NCBI RefSeq assembly: GCF_000178855.1
Contig: NZ_ADVG01000001.1
Location: 2,269,481-2,333,480 of the forward strand
Length of the DNA stretch: 64,000 bases
Source: Ktedonobacter racemifer DSM 44963
GTDB taxonomy: Bacteria; Chloroflexota; Ktedonobacteria; Ktedonobacterales; Ktedonobacteraceae
Reading direction: 5' to 3'
Below the pieces are notes generated by a model that saw nothing but the letters and a program-made list of their open reading frames with translations, ran no database searches and was not told the origin of the DNA. Both the position numbers and the translations under genes were made by a program. This document shows, in pieces, positions 1-8,414 of this stretch. The first letter of the stretch is position 1, and each line of letters starts with the position of its first letter.

Positions 1-2
1 AT

Positions 3-705
3 ACCAAAGCCTATGTGCTCACACGGGATGGCTACACCTGTCAACACTGCCAGGGGAAATCCAAGGATCAACGGCTCGAGGTGCATCACATCATCTTTCG
101 TAGCCAACACGGAAGCGATGAGGAAAGCAATCTCTTGACGCTCTGCAAGACCTGTCATGATGCCCTTCACGCTGGGACTATCCCCCTCAAGCGCACCGGC
201 AAGAAAAAAGGGGATTTGCTGCACGCGACCCAGATGAATAGCATCCGCGTGCAATTGTTGAAACTGGTTGAGGCGGAAGAAACCTGGGGCTTCGTGACGA
301 AAGAACATCGATTGCTTGCGGGTTTGCCCAAAGAACATCGTTTTGACGCGGCCATGATTGCGACACGCGGAAATCGGCCTGTTTTCCAGATACAAACGGT
401 GTTTGTCAAGAAATGCATTCCAGATGGAGAGTATCAGCAAACCAAAGGAAAGCGAAGCGAGCAACGTATCCCGACAGGAAAAATCCAGGGATGCGCGCAA
501 ATGCGACAAAGTGCGTTATCGAGGTCAGGAATACTTTATCAAAGGGCGTATGTCTACTGGTTATGCTATTTTGATGATGATAGACGGGAAAAAGGTCGAT
601 TTGAAACCCATTCCCAAGTTTGAGAAGATGAAGAGAGTGAGTGCGCGATCCTCATGGATGACCTGTCAAAGCATCATGCCAGGTTCCTCATGCTCTCTCA
701 TCTGA
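3..705 (+). pseudogene. iscB: IscB-like RNA-guided nuclease, 5' truncated by window edge and frameshifted
   Basis: The reading frame is already open at the window edge and holds an HNH domain (CQHC, VHHII, then a CxxC-H near residues 8-50) typical of IscB, followed by a RuvC-III-like segment with HRFDAAMIAT near residue 108. After about position 490 the homology jumps to another frame, where KVRYRGQEYFIKGRMSTGY, VDLKPIP and SARSSW match the usual IscB C-terminal domain. Where the family has one more codon (GKIQG-F-RK) the DNA has two bases, so a single-base deletion near 490-492 is the simplest reading. The N-terminal PLMP, RuvC-I and bridge-helix parts, and any upstream omega RNA, lie outside the window. 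As read, the protein would lose its C-terminal guide/target-binding region, so it is probably inactive. Confidence 0.8.
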
Positions 706-1050
706 TGTTCGTGTGCAAATACCGGAAAAAGCTGCTTCTCTTCTCTGGAAATGAGGAAAAACAAGTATTTGAGGAAATTGCAGCTCGCTCAGAGGTTTCT
801 TTTGAGGCACTTGAAGTGGATCAAGATCATATTCACTGTTTGGTGAAAAGCGAACCTCGGATGCGCACCGCTGGCCATCGTCGGCAGACGGAAACACATC
901 TCGACCATGCAACGTTGGCAAAGGCATGCGCAATGCGTTAAAAGGGCAATTTTGGAAAGAGAGGACATTCTGGAGTGATGGGTACTTCTGCTGCACCATC
1001 GGGAATGCAAGCAGGAGACTATTCACCCGTACATTGAAAGCCAGGGATAG
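654..1050 (+). pseudogene. tnpA: Decayed Y1 transposase (IS200/IS605 TnpA)
   Basis: A short HUH transposase relic follows the iscB relic directly. The first frame gives SKHHARFLMLSHLMFVCKYR and DQDHIHCLV, where HIH is the HUH metal site. It then loses register: PLAIV appears in a second frame near 865-930, KGQFWKERTFWSDGYFCCTI in a third (about 940-1005), and QETIHPYIESQG, with the expected catalytic tyrosine, in yet another frame ending at the TAG at 1048-1050. At least three frameshifts are needed, so it cannot make a working transposase. A tnpA beside iscB is the usual layout of autonomous ISC elements, so both genes decayed together. Confidence 0.75.
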
Positions 1051-1056
1051 GAGGAA

Positions 1057-1108
1057 GGAGCGGCGTTCATCCACGAGGCTGAAGACCTCGTGGTTTTCTC
1101 GCCGCTCC
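1057..1108 (+). repeat. Nested hairpin, likely right end of the ISC element
   Basis: Just past the tnpA relic there is a 9-bp outer stem (GGAGCGGCG pairing with CGCCGCTCC) enclosing an 8-bp inner stem (CCACGAGG with CCTCGTGG). IS200/IS605-type transposases recognise subterminal hairpins at element ends, so this is most likely the right end. The cleavage site was not identified. Confidence 0.5.
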
Positions 1109-1118
1109 CCGTATAAAC

Positions 1119-1178
1119 AAGCGTCAAGCAGAAGCGGAGCAATTCAAACTTGAATTGCTCCGCTTCTGCTTGACGCTT
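1119..1178. repeat. Perfect 60-bp palindrome (29-bp arms, 2-nt spacer)
   Basis: Two perfect 29-bp arms (1119-1147 and 1150-1178) are separated by two bases. It lies about 90 bp past the 3' end of the minus-strand KGG-repeat gene. It may terminate that gene or mark an element edge, but it has no long external T-run. It belongs to the series of very long palindromes seen across this window. Confidence 0.85.
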
Positions 1179-1271
1179 CTACATCTATGGCGATACTGTG
1201 GCAGCGCTATGTGGCACGCTAGATACGCGAGCAGAGAAGAGAGAACACACAACGTTCCTCATACGCCTCGG

Positions 1272-1553
1272 CTATTCCTTAGCATCAGCAGCATTAGTGG
1301 AAGAACGCCCTTTCTCTCCCCCCTTTTTCCCAATCTTCGAGTAAAATTCCGAACCTTGCTGACGTTTGGTGGATTCACCACCTTTTTTCCCAATCTCAGC
1401 ATAGAACTGTGGGCCACGCTTCTCTTTGACCGTCTCGCCACCCTTCTTCCCAATTTTCGAGTAGAACTCGGGGCCATACTTTTCGCGCACGGCCTGTCCG
1501 CCATGCTTGGCTTTTTGTGATCCAGGTTCTGGTCCACGCTTGTTGTTTGCCAT
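1272..1553 (-). CDS. KGG-repeat general stress protein
   Basis: This is a 93-residue, very hydrophilic protein made of about three copies of a roughly 22-residue unit around FYSKIGKKGGE (variants FYAEIGKKGGE and AKHGGQAVREKYGPE). It matches the KGG 'stress-induced bacterial acidophilic repeat' family (GsiB-like), thought to act as hydrophilin-type protectants in desiccation or general stress. There are no catalytic residues, signal peptide or membrane segment. The ATG at 1551-1553 is taken as the start, although the upstream Shine-Dalgarno is weak. The gene stands alone, with a long palindrome downstream and larB upstream on the same strand about 90 bp away. Confidence 0.85.
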   Translation of the reverse strand: MANNKRGPEPGSQKAKHGGQAVREKYGPEFYSKIGKKGGETVKEKRGPQFYAEIGKKGGESTKRQQGSEFYSKIGKKGGEKGRSSTNAADAKE

Positions 1554-1642
1554 GGAAAGTCCCGCCTCTCTTTAACTTCTTTACCACATTTTCCCAACTA
1601 CATTGCGGTGAGACATCCTAGATCAGAACACCCCGTATCATC

Positions 1643-2509
1643 CTACTGCGAACGTTGTCCACGCGCATGTGCCACGCGATTGGCGATCATCCCTGCCGTA
1701 ATGCCAGCGCCCACGCCATTATCAATATTTACCACGGTCAAGCCAGGCGCACACGTCTGCAACATCGATAATAGCGCCGCCACGCCCTTGCCACCCATAC
1801 CATAGCCCACTGATGTCGGCACTCCGATAACCGGTACAGGAGCCAGGCCAGCTATGACAGATGGTAATGCACCATCCATACCAGCTACTACAAGAATCGC
1901 ATCTACATCTTCCGCCAATAACGCGCGCAAAGGCTCGATCAACCGATGCAATCCTGCCACGCCTACATCATAGATGCGTGTCACCCGACAGCCCATCTCC
2001 TCGGTAATCATCGCGGCCTCTTCCGCAACAGGAATGTCGGATGTCCCCGCGCTAATCACTCCCACCTTGCCACCCGTGACGCGCTTACTATACTCAGGAG
2101 TATAAATCACTAGCATATGTGACGCCTCCTGATAGCGCATTTCATAGTGCTCGAAAGCCGAACGTATGGCCTCCAGTGAGCGCGCAGGCATCCTACTAAT
2201 AATCGCCCGCCCCGTTCCTGCCAGTAATCCACGCGCCATGGCAAGAATTTGCTCGGTCTCTTTGGTCTCGCCAAATATAACCTCAGGGGCACCCTTGCGT
2301 CTCTCTCGTCCAGCATCAGGACGGGTCTCCATCACAGATGAGACATCGCAGTGTATTGAGTCCTGTGTTCCTTGTGGCGCCTCGTTGATCTGCTTCAACG
2401 GTGCCACCTGCTCAGCTATGTGTGCCGCGTCCTTGTCACGCTGCCCATCCTGTACATCACTGAGCAATTGACCTAATAATTCGAGTTGTTCTTCAATTTC
2501 ACGATTCAA
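1643..2509 (-). CDS. larB: LarB, nickel-pincer cofactor biosynthesis carboxylase/hydrolase
   Basis: The 288-residue protein has a helical N-terminal region and a C-terminal PurE/AIR-carboxylase-like Rossmann domain from about residue 145, with GVISAGTSDIPVAEEA, VVAGMDGALPSVIAGL and GYGMGGKGVAALL. These are hallmarks of LarB, which carboxylates and hydrolyses nicotinic acid adenine dinucleotide to start the nickel-pincer cofactor of lactate racemase-type enzymes. No larC or larE lies in this window, so the other steps must be encoded elsewhere. The start is a TTG preceded by AGGTGAT at good spacing. A PurE-related enzyme of other function is the main alternative. Confidence 0.85.
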   Translation of the reverse strand: MNREIEEQLELLGQLLSDVQDGQRDKDAAHIAEQVAPLKQINEAPQGTQDSIHCDVSSVMETRPDAGRERRKGAPEVIFGETKETEQILAMARGLLAGTGRAIISRMPARSLEAIRSAFEHYEMRYQEASHMLVIYTPEYSKRVTGGKVGVISAGTSDIPVAEEAAMITEEMGCRVTRIYDVGVAGLHRLIEPLRALLAEDVDAILVVAGMDGALPSVIAGLAPVPVIGVPTSVGYGMGGKGVAALLSMLQTCAPGLTVVNIDNGVGAGITAGMIANRVAHARGQRSQ

Positions 2510-2804
2510 TCAAATCACCTGGGTTCCCTGGCTTACTTACACTAGAGAGAACACACGCTCCATACCTAAAAAACATGGATCTAGTGTTTTCCCATAGTGG
2601 TAATGATGTGACTGTCGTGCAACATTTACAGTGTAACACAGCCAATCACAATCAGCAAGCCAACAGTAGTACATTCTTATTTAAAAACGTTGAAAAGAAG
2701 CAATTCTTTATCTAAGAAGCTTCGCTGCTCAAGGCTCCTCGCGCTTTCAACGCATGAGTGACCTCCTTTCTTTACTCTCCTCATCGGCTCGCAAGCTCGC
2801 CTTT

Positions 2805-2876
2805 GATTCTAGTGTATGCGTTCGTGATGGGTGGAGCGCGTGCGCTCCACCCATCACGAACGCATACACTAGAATC
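2805..2876. repeat. Perfect 72-bp palindrome (35-bp arms, 2-nt spacer) in a divergent intergenic region
   Basis: Arms 2805-2839 and 2842-2876 pair perfectly around a GT spacer. The 537-bp stretch 2510-3046 has no convincing gene. It separates the divergent larB (leftward) and lipoprotein (rightward) genes, so this palindrome is not downstream of any visible gene. The rest of the stretch is AT-rich and presumably carries both promoters, but none was assigned. A terminator role is hard to argue here. Confidence 0.9.
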
Positions 2877-3046
2877 AGATCAGCACTTTCTTCCTCACTT
2901 GCGCTATGCTATACTATGTTGTGTTCAGACGCTTCAGGTGGTGGATGATATGTGGATGATGTGGAGATGAACAATCCTTTCCCCTCACCCTTACCCTCCA
3001 CTGCCGCCGGCCTTCCGGTATCTGCTCCGGATTAGCTCTTTTTTGC

Positions 3047-3547
3047 GTGAGACAGATTACTATGCTATTTCTTCACTCGGCCAGGGCCTGGTTCCTGGCA
3101 AGTCTAACGCTGTTGTTCTGCGGCCTGCCCTGCCTCGTCGCCTGTAGTGCTACGGTGACTTCGTCAGCCGACGCGGAACAAACCCACACCATGACCATCA
3201 ACCAGGACTTTCAACAAGATACGCTCGCTACGACCAGTCCCGCCTATCGCTGCGGTGCCTGGTCTTCGAATAACGCGCCCGCGTCTTCTGGCACCATCAC
3301 TATCTATGCTCGCCTGACGCATGATATAGCGGGCGTGGCTGGTATGGCTGCGACCACGACGGTCCATTTTCGCTATGGCGATGTTGTCCTTACACAACAT
3401 CCAACCAGCGATACTGGCGGCTACGTCAGCTTTAACTTATCCCTGTTAGGGCGTCAACCAGTGGGCATACCCGCGACAGCCGATGTTGTCTTTACCCTTG
3501 GGCAGGAGACGCTGACCTGCGCGCCCGCCTTTTTTACTCCTGAGTGA
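3047..3547 (+). CDS. Putative secreted lipoprotein, function unknown
   Basis: The 166-residue protein has an N-terminal hydrophobic stretch (ARAWFLASLTLLFCGLPCLVAC) ending in a plausible lipobox cysteine, then a beta-rich domain with two further cysteines (YRCGAW, LTCAP). It is probably exported and lipid-anchored. No known domain was recognised. The start could be GTG at 3047 or ATG at 3062, and neither has a clear ribosome binding site. The 3' end overlaps the convergent mutM by 14 bp. Confidence 0.65.
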   Translation: MRQITMLFLHSARAWFLASLTLLFCGLPCLVACSATVTSSADAEQTHTMTINQDFQQDTLATTSPAYRCGAWSSNNAPASSGTITIYARLTHDIAGVAGMAATTTVHFRYGDVVLTQHPTSDTGGYVSFNLSLLGRQPVGIPATADVVFTLGQETLTCAPAFFTPE

Positions 3548-4460
3548 GGACCTGGCAGACAGGGCAAAAGTGCGTGCTGCGCTGGGCGACAACGATACGC
3601 TCAATTAGCGTACCACAACGTGTGCAGGGTTTACCAGCCTGTTTGTAGACATGCACATGGTTATAATTATCGCCTGCCTCACCCCAGAGATCACGGTAGG
3701 AACTAAACGAGGTCCCACCATGTTCAATAGCCTTGAGCAAGACTGATACTACCGCCTCGTGCAGGCTTGCGATCTCCTGCGATGTCAGACTGTTAGCAGC
3801 ACGACGCGGGTGAATCCTGGCATGAAAAAGCGCTTCGTCGGCATAGATATTGCCGACGCCCGCGATCACGGTCTGATCCAGCAACACCTGCTTGATCGGG
3901 CTCCGGCGATGAGCAAGCGCCTGCGCCAGTCCCTCGATGTTAAAGGCCTCGCTCAATGGCTCAGGTCCTAGCCCCCTGAGCACCTCCTCTTCCTGAGAAC
4001 GCTGCCAGAGCGAGACGCGCCCGAATTTTCGCTGGTCCGTGAAGAGCAGGTTGCGCCCATCCTCCAGGATAAAGCACACCCGGCAATAGTTCATCTCCGA
4101 GCTATAGGCCTGGGAACCATCTGTCTCCAGCGTGAAACTGGGACCGCGCGTGCTCCAGGCCTGGGCATCGCGCTCACGTAGGCTTGTGTCCAACGTCCAG
4201 CCAGGCTCTAAGAGCAGGAAGTTCCCGGTCATCCGGCGATGAATGATAAGCAATCCCTCACCGCTAAGGTCAAGCAACAGGAACTTGCCACGCCTCCTGA
4301 CGCCCTCAATGGTACGGCCGCTTATCTGGGCGCAGAAATCTTCTGGAAGCGGGTGTGCAATGATACGCTCCCAGAAGACCTGTGCCTCACGGATGGTCGC
4401 ACCAACGATAGAGGCTTGCAACTGCCTGGCGGTATATTCAACTTCTGGTAACTCTGGCAT
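3534..4460 (-). CDS. mutM: Formamidopyrimidine-DNA glycosylase (Fpg)
   Basis: The 308-residue enzyme removes oxidised purines such as 8-oxoguanine and cleaves the abasic site. It starts MPELPEVE, giving the catalytic Pro2 nucleophile and Glu3. It also has HRRMTGNF, GVGNIYADEALF (the helix-two-turn-helix region) and a C-terminal zinc finger (CTRCG ... CPVCQ). The length is slightly above the usual 270-290. It lies 21 bp downstream of the DUF3267 gene on the same strand, so the two are probably co-transcribed. All key residues are present and activity is expected. Confidence 0.95.
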   Translation of the reverse strand: MPELPEVEYTARQLQASIVGATIREAQVFWERIIAHPLPEDFCAQISGRTIEGVRRRGKFLLLDLSGEGLLIIHRRMTGNFLLLEPGWTLDTSLRERDAQAWSTRGPSFTLETDGSQAYSSEMNYCRVCFILEDGRNLLFTDQRKFGRVSLWQRSQEEEVLRGLGPEPLSEAFNIEGLAQALAHRRSPIKQVLLDQTVIAGVGNIYADEALFHARIHPRRAANSLTSQEIASLHEAVVSVLLKAIEHGGTSFSSYRDLWGEAGDNYNHVHVYKQAGKPCTRCGTLIERIVVAQRSTHFCPVCQVLTQE

Positions 4461-4481
4461 AGGTAATTCTTTTCTAGTTTT

Positions 4482-5153
4482 TTAGCTTTTCTCGTTCTCT
4501 TCGAGAATCTGCCAGGCGCGATAGCCTGTCTCCGTATCCTCTAACAACACATCCGCTGGCAATTTCTGCATGCGCGCGACCACCAGTACATCTCCAGCGG
4601 CACCCGCAAAGTTGCCACTGAGCGCCAGTTGAAGATAGCTGGCCCATCCCGGCTGCCAGGCGATAAGCAATACGCCGAGCAGGGTAATAACGACCAGGGG
4701 CGCGAGCGCGATCACGCGATATTGCTGGCGTGAGAAAAGTTGACTGCGTGCACCACAGTACAGGGCCAACGGCAATTTCGCGCCAAAATAGGGTCGGCCT
4801 CCCCAAAAGAGAATCGCCAGCCCATGGATAGCTTCATGAATGGGCAAGATCACAGTATAACCAACAATATTGATGACTACCCATAGTATGACGTTCCAGA
4901 AGGTTAAACCCTGCCACCATGCCCCATTTTGCCCATACCGGGCGGCAAATAGAGCGTAAGCTGCGATATTAAACACGAGAAAACCCAGGCCACTCACCAA
5001 CAGCATACGCAGACTCAAAAGAGCCAGGGGCCTTAGCTGCTCCTCGCCCAACAGTTCTATCTCATCAATCGCACGGGCCTGTCCCTGGTCGACACCCCTC
5101 TGCATCAGCCTGCGACGCTGGGGATGATAACGATTAATGACCTGTAACGCCAT
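4482..5153 (-). CDS. DUF3267-type membrane zincin-like protein
   Basis: This 223-residue integral membrane protein has three or four hydrophobic segments (near residues 48-70, 85-105, 145-165 and 175-195). The second ends in PIHEAIHGLAI, an HEXXH zinc-binding motif inside the membrane. This layout fits the DUF3267 putative zincin peptidases. The substrate is unknown. GAGGAG lies 6 bp before the ATG. It is the upstream gene of a likely two-gene unit with mutM. Loss of peptidase activity cannot be excluded because the third metal ligand was not assigned. Confidence 0.75.
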   Translation of the reverse strand: MALQVINRYHPQRRRLMQRGVDQGQARAIDEIELLGEEQLRPLALLSLRMLLVSGLGFLVFNIAAYALFAARYGQNGAWWQGLTFWNVILWVVINIVGYTVILPIHEAIHGLAILFWGGRPYFGAKLPLALYCGARSQLFSRQQYRVIALAPLVVITLLGVLLIAWQPGWASYLQLALSGNFAGAAGDVLVVARMQKLPADVLLEDTETGYRAWQILEENEKS

Positions 5154-5335
5154 TCGCTGCTCCTCTTCTCGCGTTCCTGCGACAATACATCTTTCAATAC
5201 GGCTGAACGCGACTCATATTTCCTGGCAAGCCGCCTCCTAGTGACCGAAACTATAGTCCCGGCCACACACAACTGATATACTATAAGCCAAACCCAGTAG
5301 GGACACAATGGCAGGCTGAGACGAAAGGCAAGGAA

Positions 5336-5521
5336 ATGCGAAAATGGCAGGCATGGCATTATCTCATTATTGTATTTGCGCTTTTCTGGGTCGGCTTCGC
5401 GAGCTTTCTCACCATCTTTAGCGGCTTTCCTTTTCTTGTCATTAGCATAGCCTTGACCGTTACGGGGGCTTTTTCCTGCGTCATTATTGCCCTTGCGTGG
5501 ATGTACCAGAACGACAAGTGA
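5336..5521 (+). CDS. Small two-helix membrane protein
   Basis: This 61-residue protein is almost entirely two hydrophobic helices (about 7-30 and 33-55), with a basic N-terminus and polar C-terminus (MYQNDK). AAAGG precedes the ATG. It sits 19 bp upstream of rnz on the same strand and may be co-transcribed with it. No family was recognised. Confidence 0.6.
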   Translation: MRKWQAWHYLIIVFALFWVGFASFLTIFSGFPFLVISIALTVTGAFSCVIIALAWMYQNDK

Positions 5522-5540
5522 CTATTCTAGAGGTCTTTTT

Positions 5541-6452
5541 ATGTTAGATATTTGCCTCCTTGGAACCTGCGGCATGATGCCACTCCCCAATCGCTGGCTC
5601 TCCTGCATGCTTGTGCGTAGCGGGTCTCACCTCACACTCTTTGACTGTGGGGAGGGGACACAGATCCCCTGGAAAACACTTGGTTGGGGCTTTCGCCAGC
5701 TTGGGGCTATCTGTTTCTCGCATATGCATGCCGATCATGTCGCGGGCCTCCCAGGCGTCCTTTTTATGGTTGCCCATGCCGGACGTACGGAGCCACTTGA
5801 TATCTATGGCCCAGCGGGGACCTCGTATGTCGTCGAGGGCCTGCGCCGCATCGCCGCTGAGCTCCCTTTCCCCATTCACATCCATGAGTTCAAGGGTGGC
5901 GAACATTTTCAGCTTCCTGGCAATCTCCAGGCCTCCTGCGCTCCCGCGTCCCATGGCATTCCCTGCCTGGCGTATCGCGTCGAGCTACAACGTCAACCAG
6001 CCTTCCAGGTCGAACAGGCACGCGCCCTCGATATCCCTGTCCAGTTCTGGAAGCGCCTACAAACAGGCGAGACGGTCAGCTACAATGAGCGTACCTTTAC
6101 TCCGCAAGACGTCCTGGGCGCGGCCAGGCGCGGGATCGCCCTGGCCTATATCACCGACACCCGCCCACAGAGCGCGCTTAGCGAGCTGGCACACGATGTA
6201 GACCTGCTGGTATGCGAGAGTATGTATGACACACTTGACGACCTGCCACTAGCCCGTTCGAACGCGCATATGGTCGCCTCCGAGTCGGCTGGCATCGCCA
6301 GGGACGCAGGCGCGCATCAACTGGTGCTCACCCACTTTAGCCCAAAGGTAAATGATACGACGCGGGCAGAAAAATTGGCGCGTAGTGTCTTTCCCAACAC
6401 CCGCGCCGCCAGAGATGGCATGGTGCTAACCCTCGACTATGCCGATGCCTGA
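5541..6452 (+). CDS. rnz: Ribonuclease Z (tRNA 3' endonuclease)
   Basis: The 303-residue metallo-beta-lactamase enzyme trims tRNA 3' trailers. It has the metal motif SHMHADHVAGLPG (HxHxDH) near residue 62, ITDTRP near 212 and a late HFSPK histidine. The N-terminal GTCGMMPLPNRW and LFDCGEGTQ match RNase Z. The ATG at 5541 fits the family N-terminus; an upstream open frame does not. Convergent with the hydrolase gene, with a hairpin terminator between them. Confidence 0.92.
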   Translation: MLDICLLGTCGMMPLPNRWLSCMLVRSGSHLTLFDCGEGTQIPWKTLGWGFRQLGAICFSHMHADHVAGLPGVLFMVAHAGRTEPLDIYGPAGTSYVVEGLRRIAAELPFPIHIHEFKGGEHFQLPGNLQASCAPASHGIPCLAYRVELQRQPAFQVEQARALDIPVQFWKRLQTGETVSYNERTFTPQDVLGAARRGIALAYITDTRPQSALSELAHDVDLLVCESMYDTLDDLPLARSNAHMVASESAGIARDAGAHQLVLTHFSPKVNDTTRAEKLARSVFPNTRAARDGMVLTLDYADA

Positions 6453-6480
6453 GTTCGCACAGACGGTTTGCCTCTAAGGA

Positions 6481-6516
6481 GATGGAGCGTCCAGCCCTGG
6501 ACACTCCATCTGATCG
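6481..6516 (+). terminator. Intrinsic terminator after rnz
   Basis: GATGGAGCGTCCAG pairs with CTGGACACTCCATC (14 positions, one mismatch) around a 2-nt gap and is followed by TGATCGTTTTT. It lies between the convergent rnz and hydrolase genes and has the T-run on the rnz side. Confidence 0.75.
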
Positions 6517-6519
6517 TTT

Positions 6520-7542
6520 TTAGCCTGCCTCTGAAAAGTGGTGCCCGTCGGAATCTGCTGCCTGGCTCTCTTTGCGCTCTGGCAAGGGAATAGGAGCTGG
6601 CATTTCCTTCAAGTAGAGATTGAAGAAGTTCACAAGCTTATTGACGTACGCCACGCGGTCCTCAAAGTACGCTCCACAGTGGTCGACATCAGGCAGGAGC
6701 CAGAGTTCTTTGGGATTGCCCGCGGCCTTGTAGAGGAGAGGGGCATCATTGGGATTGACAATAGAATCCTTCAAGCCATGAATAATCAGCACAGGACGCG
6801 GCGCGATACGCCCGATATCGCGCAAGGGTTCCACCTGGTTAAAGTGATACCCCGCACGCCACCAGAGAATCATGTCCGTCATCCAGTCAAAGAGGAAGAA
6901 GGGGAGATGCAGAGTGCGGCGTACGGCATAGTCAATGGGGCTACGATGCGTAGCAAAGGGGCTATCTGCGACTACAGCCTCAATCTCAGGCGCACGCGCA
7001 GCGGCCATAAGCGCGACCGCGGCCCCCATAGAATAGCCTACCGCTCCCAGGCGTGTCTCTGGCACGCGCTGCTTCGCATAGGCCACCGCCCCGAGAAAAT
7101 CGTTGATTTCACGATAGCCCAGCGTCACCGGCTTCCCCACTACCTCGCCATGCCCATAATACTCGAAGGCCAGGATATTATGGCCCGCCCGCCAGAGGTT
7201 GACGCAGGTTCCCAATAGATCCGAACGCCTCCCGCGATAGCCAGGACAGATAAGAATCGTCGTGGTCGCCCCTGGTGAAGGCACAAACCATCCACTCACC
7301 TCGTAGTCGCCATACAAAGGCGGGAATGTGACTTCTTCCGCGGGTAAATTGACCTCAAAGGGGCTAAATGTATACTGCTCGATAAAATTTGTTTGCCGCT
7401 TTGGCCGAATCAGGGTATCGACAATATAGAGGCCAACACCTGCAATGGCTCCTAGTACGCCTATACCACCACCCACGAAACCACCAAGTAACATCTGTTT
7501 CCAGGAGGGACGTCCCCAGTTTTGCTTTGCTTTATTCATCAT
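6520..7542 (-). CDS. Membrane-anchored alpha/beta hydrolase
   Basis: A serine hydrolase of about 340 residues has one N-terminal transmembrane segment (LLGGFVGGGIGVLGAIAGV) and an alpha/beta fold domain. The nucleophile elbow is GYSMGAA, the oxyanion region ILICPGYRGRR, the acid is in HGLKDSIV and the histidine in DVDHCGAYF. It resembles the BAAT/dienelactone-hydrolase-like proteins with extracytoplasmic domains. The substrate is unknown. Of the possible starts (TTG 7557, ATG 7542, ATG 7539), the ATG at 7542 is preferred for its spacing from AGAAAGG. Confidence 0.8.
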   Translation of the reverse strand: MMNKAKQNWGRPSWKQMLLGGFVGGGIGVLGAIAGVGLYIVDTLIRPKRQTNFIEQYTFSPFEVNLPAEEVTFPPLYGDYEVSGWFVPSPGATTTILICPGYRGRRSDLLGTCVNLWRAGHNILAFEYYGHGEVVGKPVTLGYREINDFLGAVAYAKQRVPETRLGAVGYSMGAAVALMAAARAPEIEAVVADSPFATHRSPIDYAVRRTLHLPFFLFDWMTDMILWWRAGYHFNQVEPLRDIGRIAPRPVLIIHGLKDSIVNPNDAPLLYKAAGNPKELWLLPDVDHCGAYFEDRVAYVNKLVNFFNLYLKEMPAPIPLPERKESQAADSDGHHFSEAG

Positions 7543-7949
7543 AGGTACACAGGCCAACCTTTCTAGTTGTGATTGGCATTTCTAAAACTTACTAGTAATA
7601 ACATTTGGCGGATCAACTTTATGCCTGTATTGCCATGCTTCCCATCTGCCATCAGATCTCTTCGGCATTACAACTACGCAGGGCGTTCTATCTTATATAC
7701 GCCTGGCGTATAGCTGTCGGGTGGAGATCACGTGCTGCTAGCGAATGCTTTCATACTTATATATTCCTCCTGGTTATTAATTGTATAGCGAACCTGTATT
7801 GGACTTTGCCACTCCACGGCTCTAAAATAGAGAACAGGGAAGCCAATATATGTTAGTGGCTTCGCCACTATTCATAAAGGATATTGATCATTCTCTGCAT
7901 GGATGTGAAGCAAGCATACACCTTCTGTGAGGAGTATAACAAAGTTCTT
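7543..7949. other. Intergenic region with a small hairpin
   Basis: No gene is supported in this stretch between divergent genes. A 7-bp hairpin (TAGTGGC, loop TTC, GCCACTA) lies at 7854-7870, about 80 bp before the DUF1634 start. The rest is AT-rich and presumably carries two promoters, none assigned. Confidence 0.5.
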
Positions 7950-8414
7950 ATGTCATCTCATCATCATGAATCCTCTGCTGAAGAGGCAAAAAATCCAGAG
8001 GCAGGCAGCGTGGCAGCGTCCCTGGAGTCAGCTCCACCTCCACCTCCCCACTTCAACGCGAGCACGCGCACCAACGATATGATTAGCTGGCTGCTACAGA
8101 TTGGTGTGATCGTTAGCTCTATCATTATCATCATCGGTCTCTTGCTCACGCTTCTACAGCCGGGAGCACTGACAAATCAATCGCTCACGAATTTTCCGCA
8201 TACTCTGGATCAATTCTTCGCTGGCTTGCTCAGATTGCAACCCCTGGCAGTAATCATGCTGGGCCTGGCCATTCTCATCGCGACGCCGATACTACGCGTG
8301 GCCTTCTCGATTCTGGCCTTCTACCTGGAACGCGATTATCGCTATGTCATTATCACCTGTATCGTCCTGGCGCTGCTGATTCTAGGAATGCTCCTGGGGA
8401 AGGGGGGCGCATAA
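7950..8414 (+). CDS. DUF1634 membrane protein
   Basis: The 154-residue protein has a polar, proline-rich N-terminus and three hydrophobic helices (about residues 47-70, 93-115 and 125-150). This matches the DUF1634 family, whose genes usually sit next to TSUP anion exporters. Here the stop codon overlaps the exporter's start (TAATG), showing translational coupling. The ATG at 7950 starts MSSHHH; an in-frame upstream start at 7884 is less likely. It probably helps assemble or regulate the exporter, a role inferred from context only. Confidence 0.8.
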   Translation: MSSHHHESSAEEAKNPEAGSVAASLESAPPPPPHFNASTRTNDMISWLLQIGVIVSSIIIIIGLLLTLLQPGALTNQSLTNFPHTLDQFFAGLLRLQPLAVIMLGLAILIATPILRVAFSILAFYLERDYRYVIITCIVLALLILGMLLGKGGA

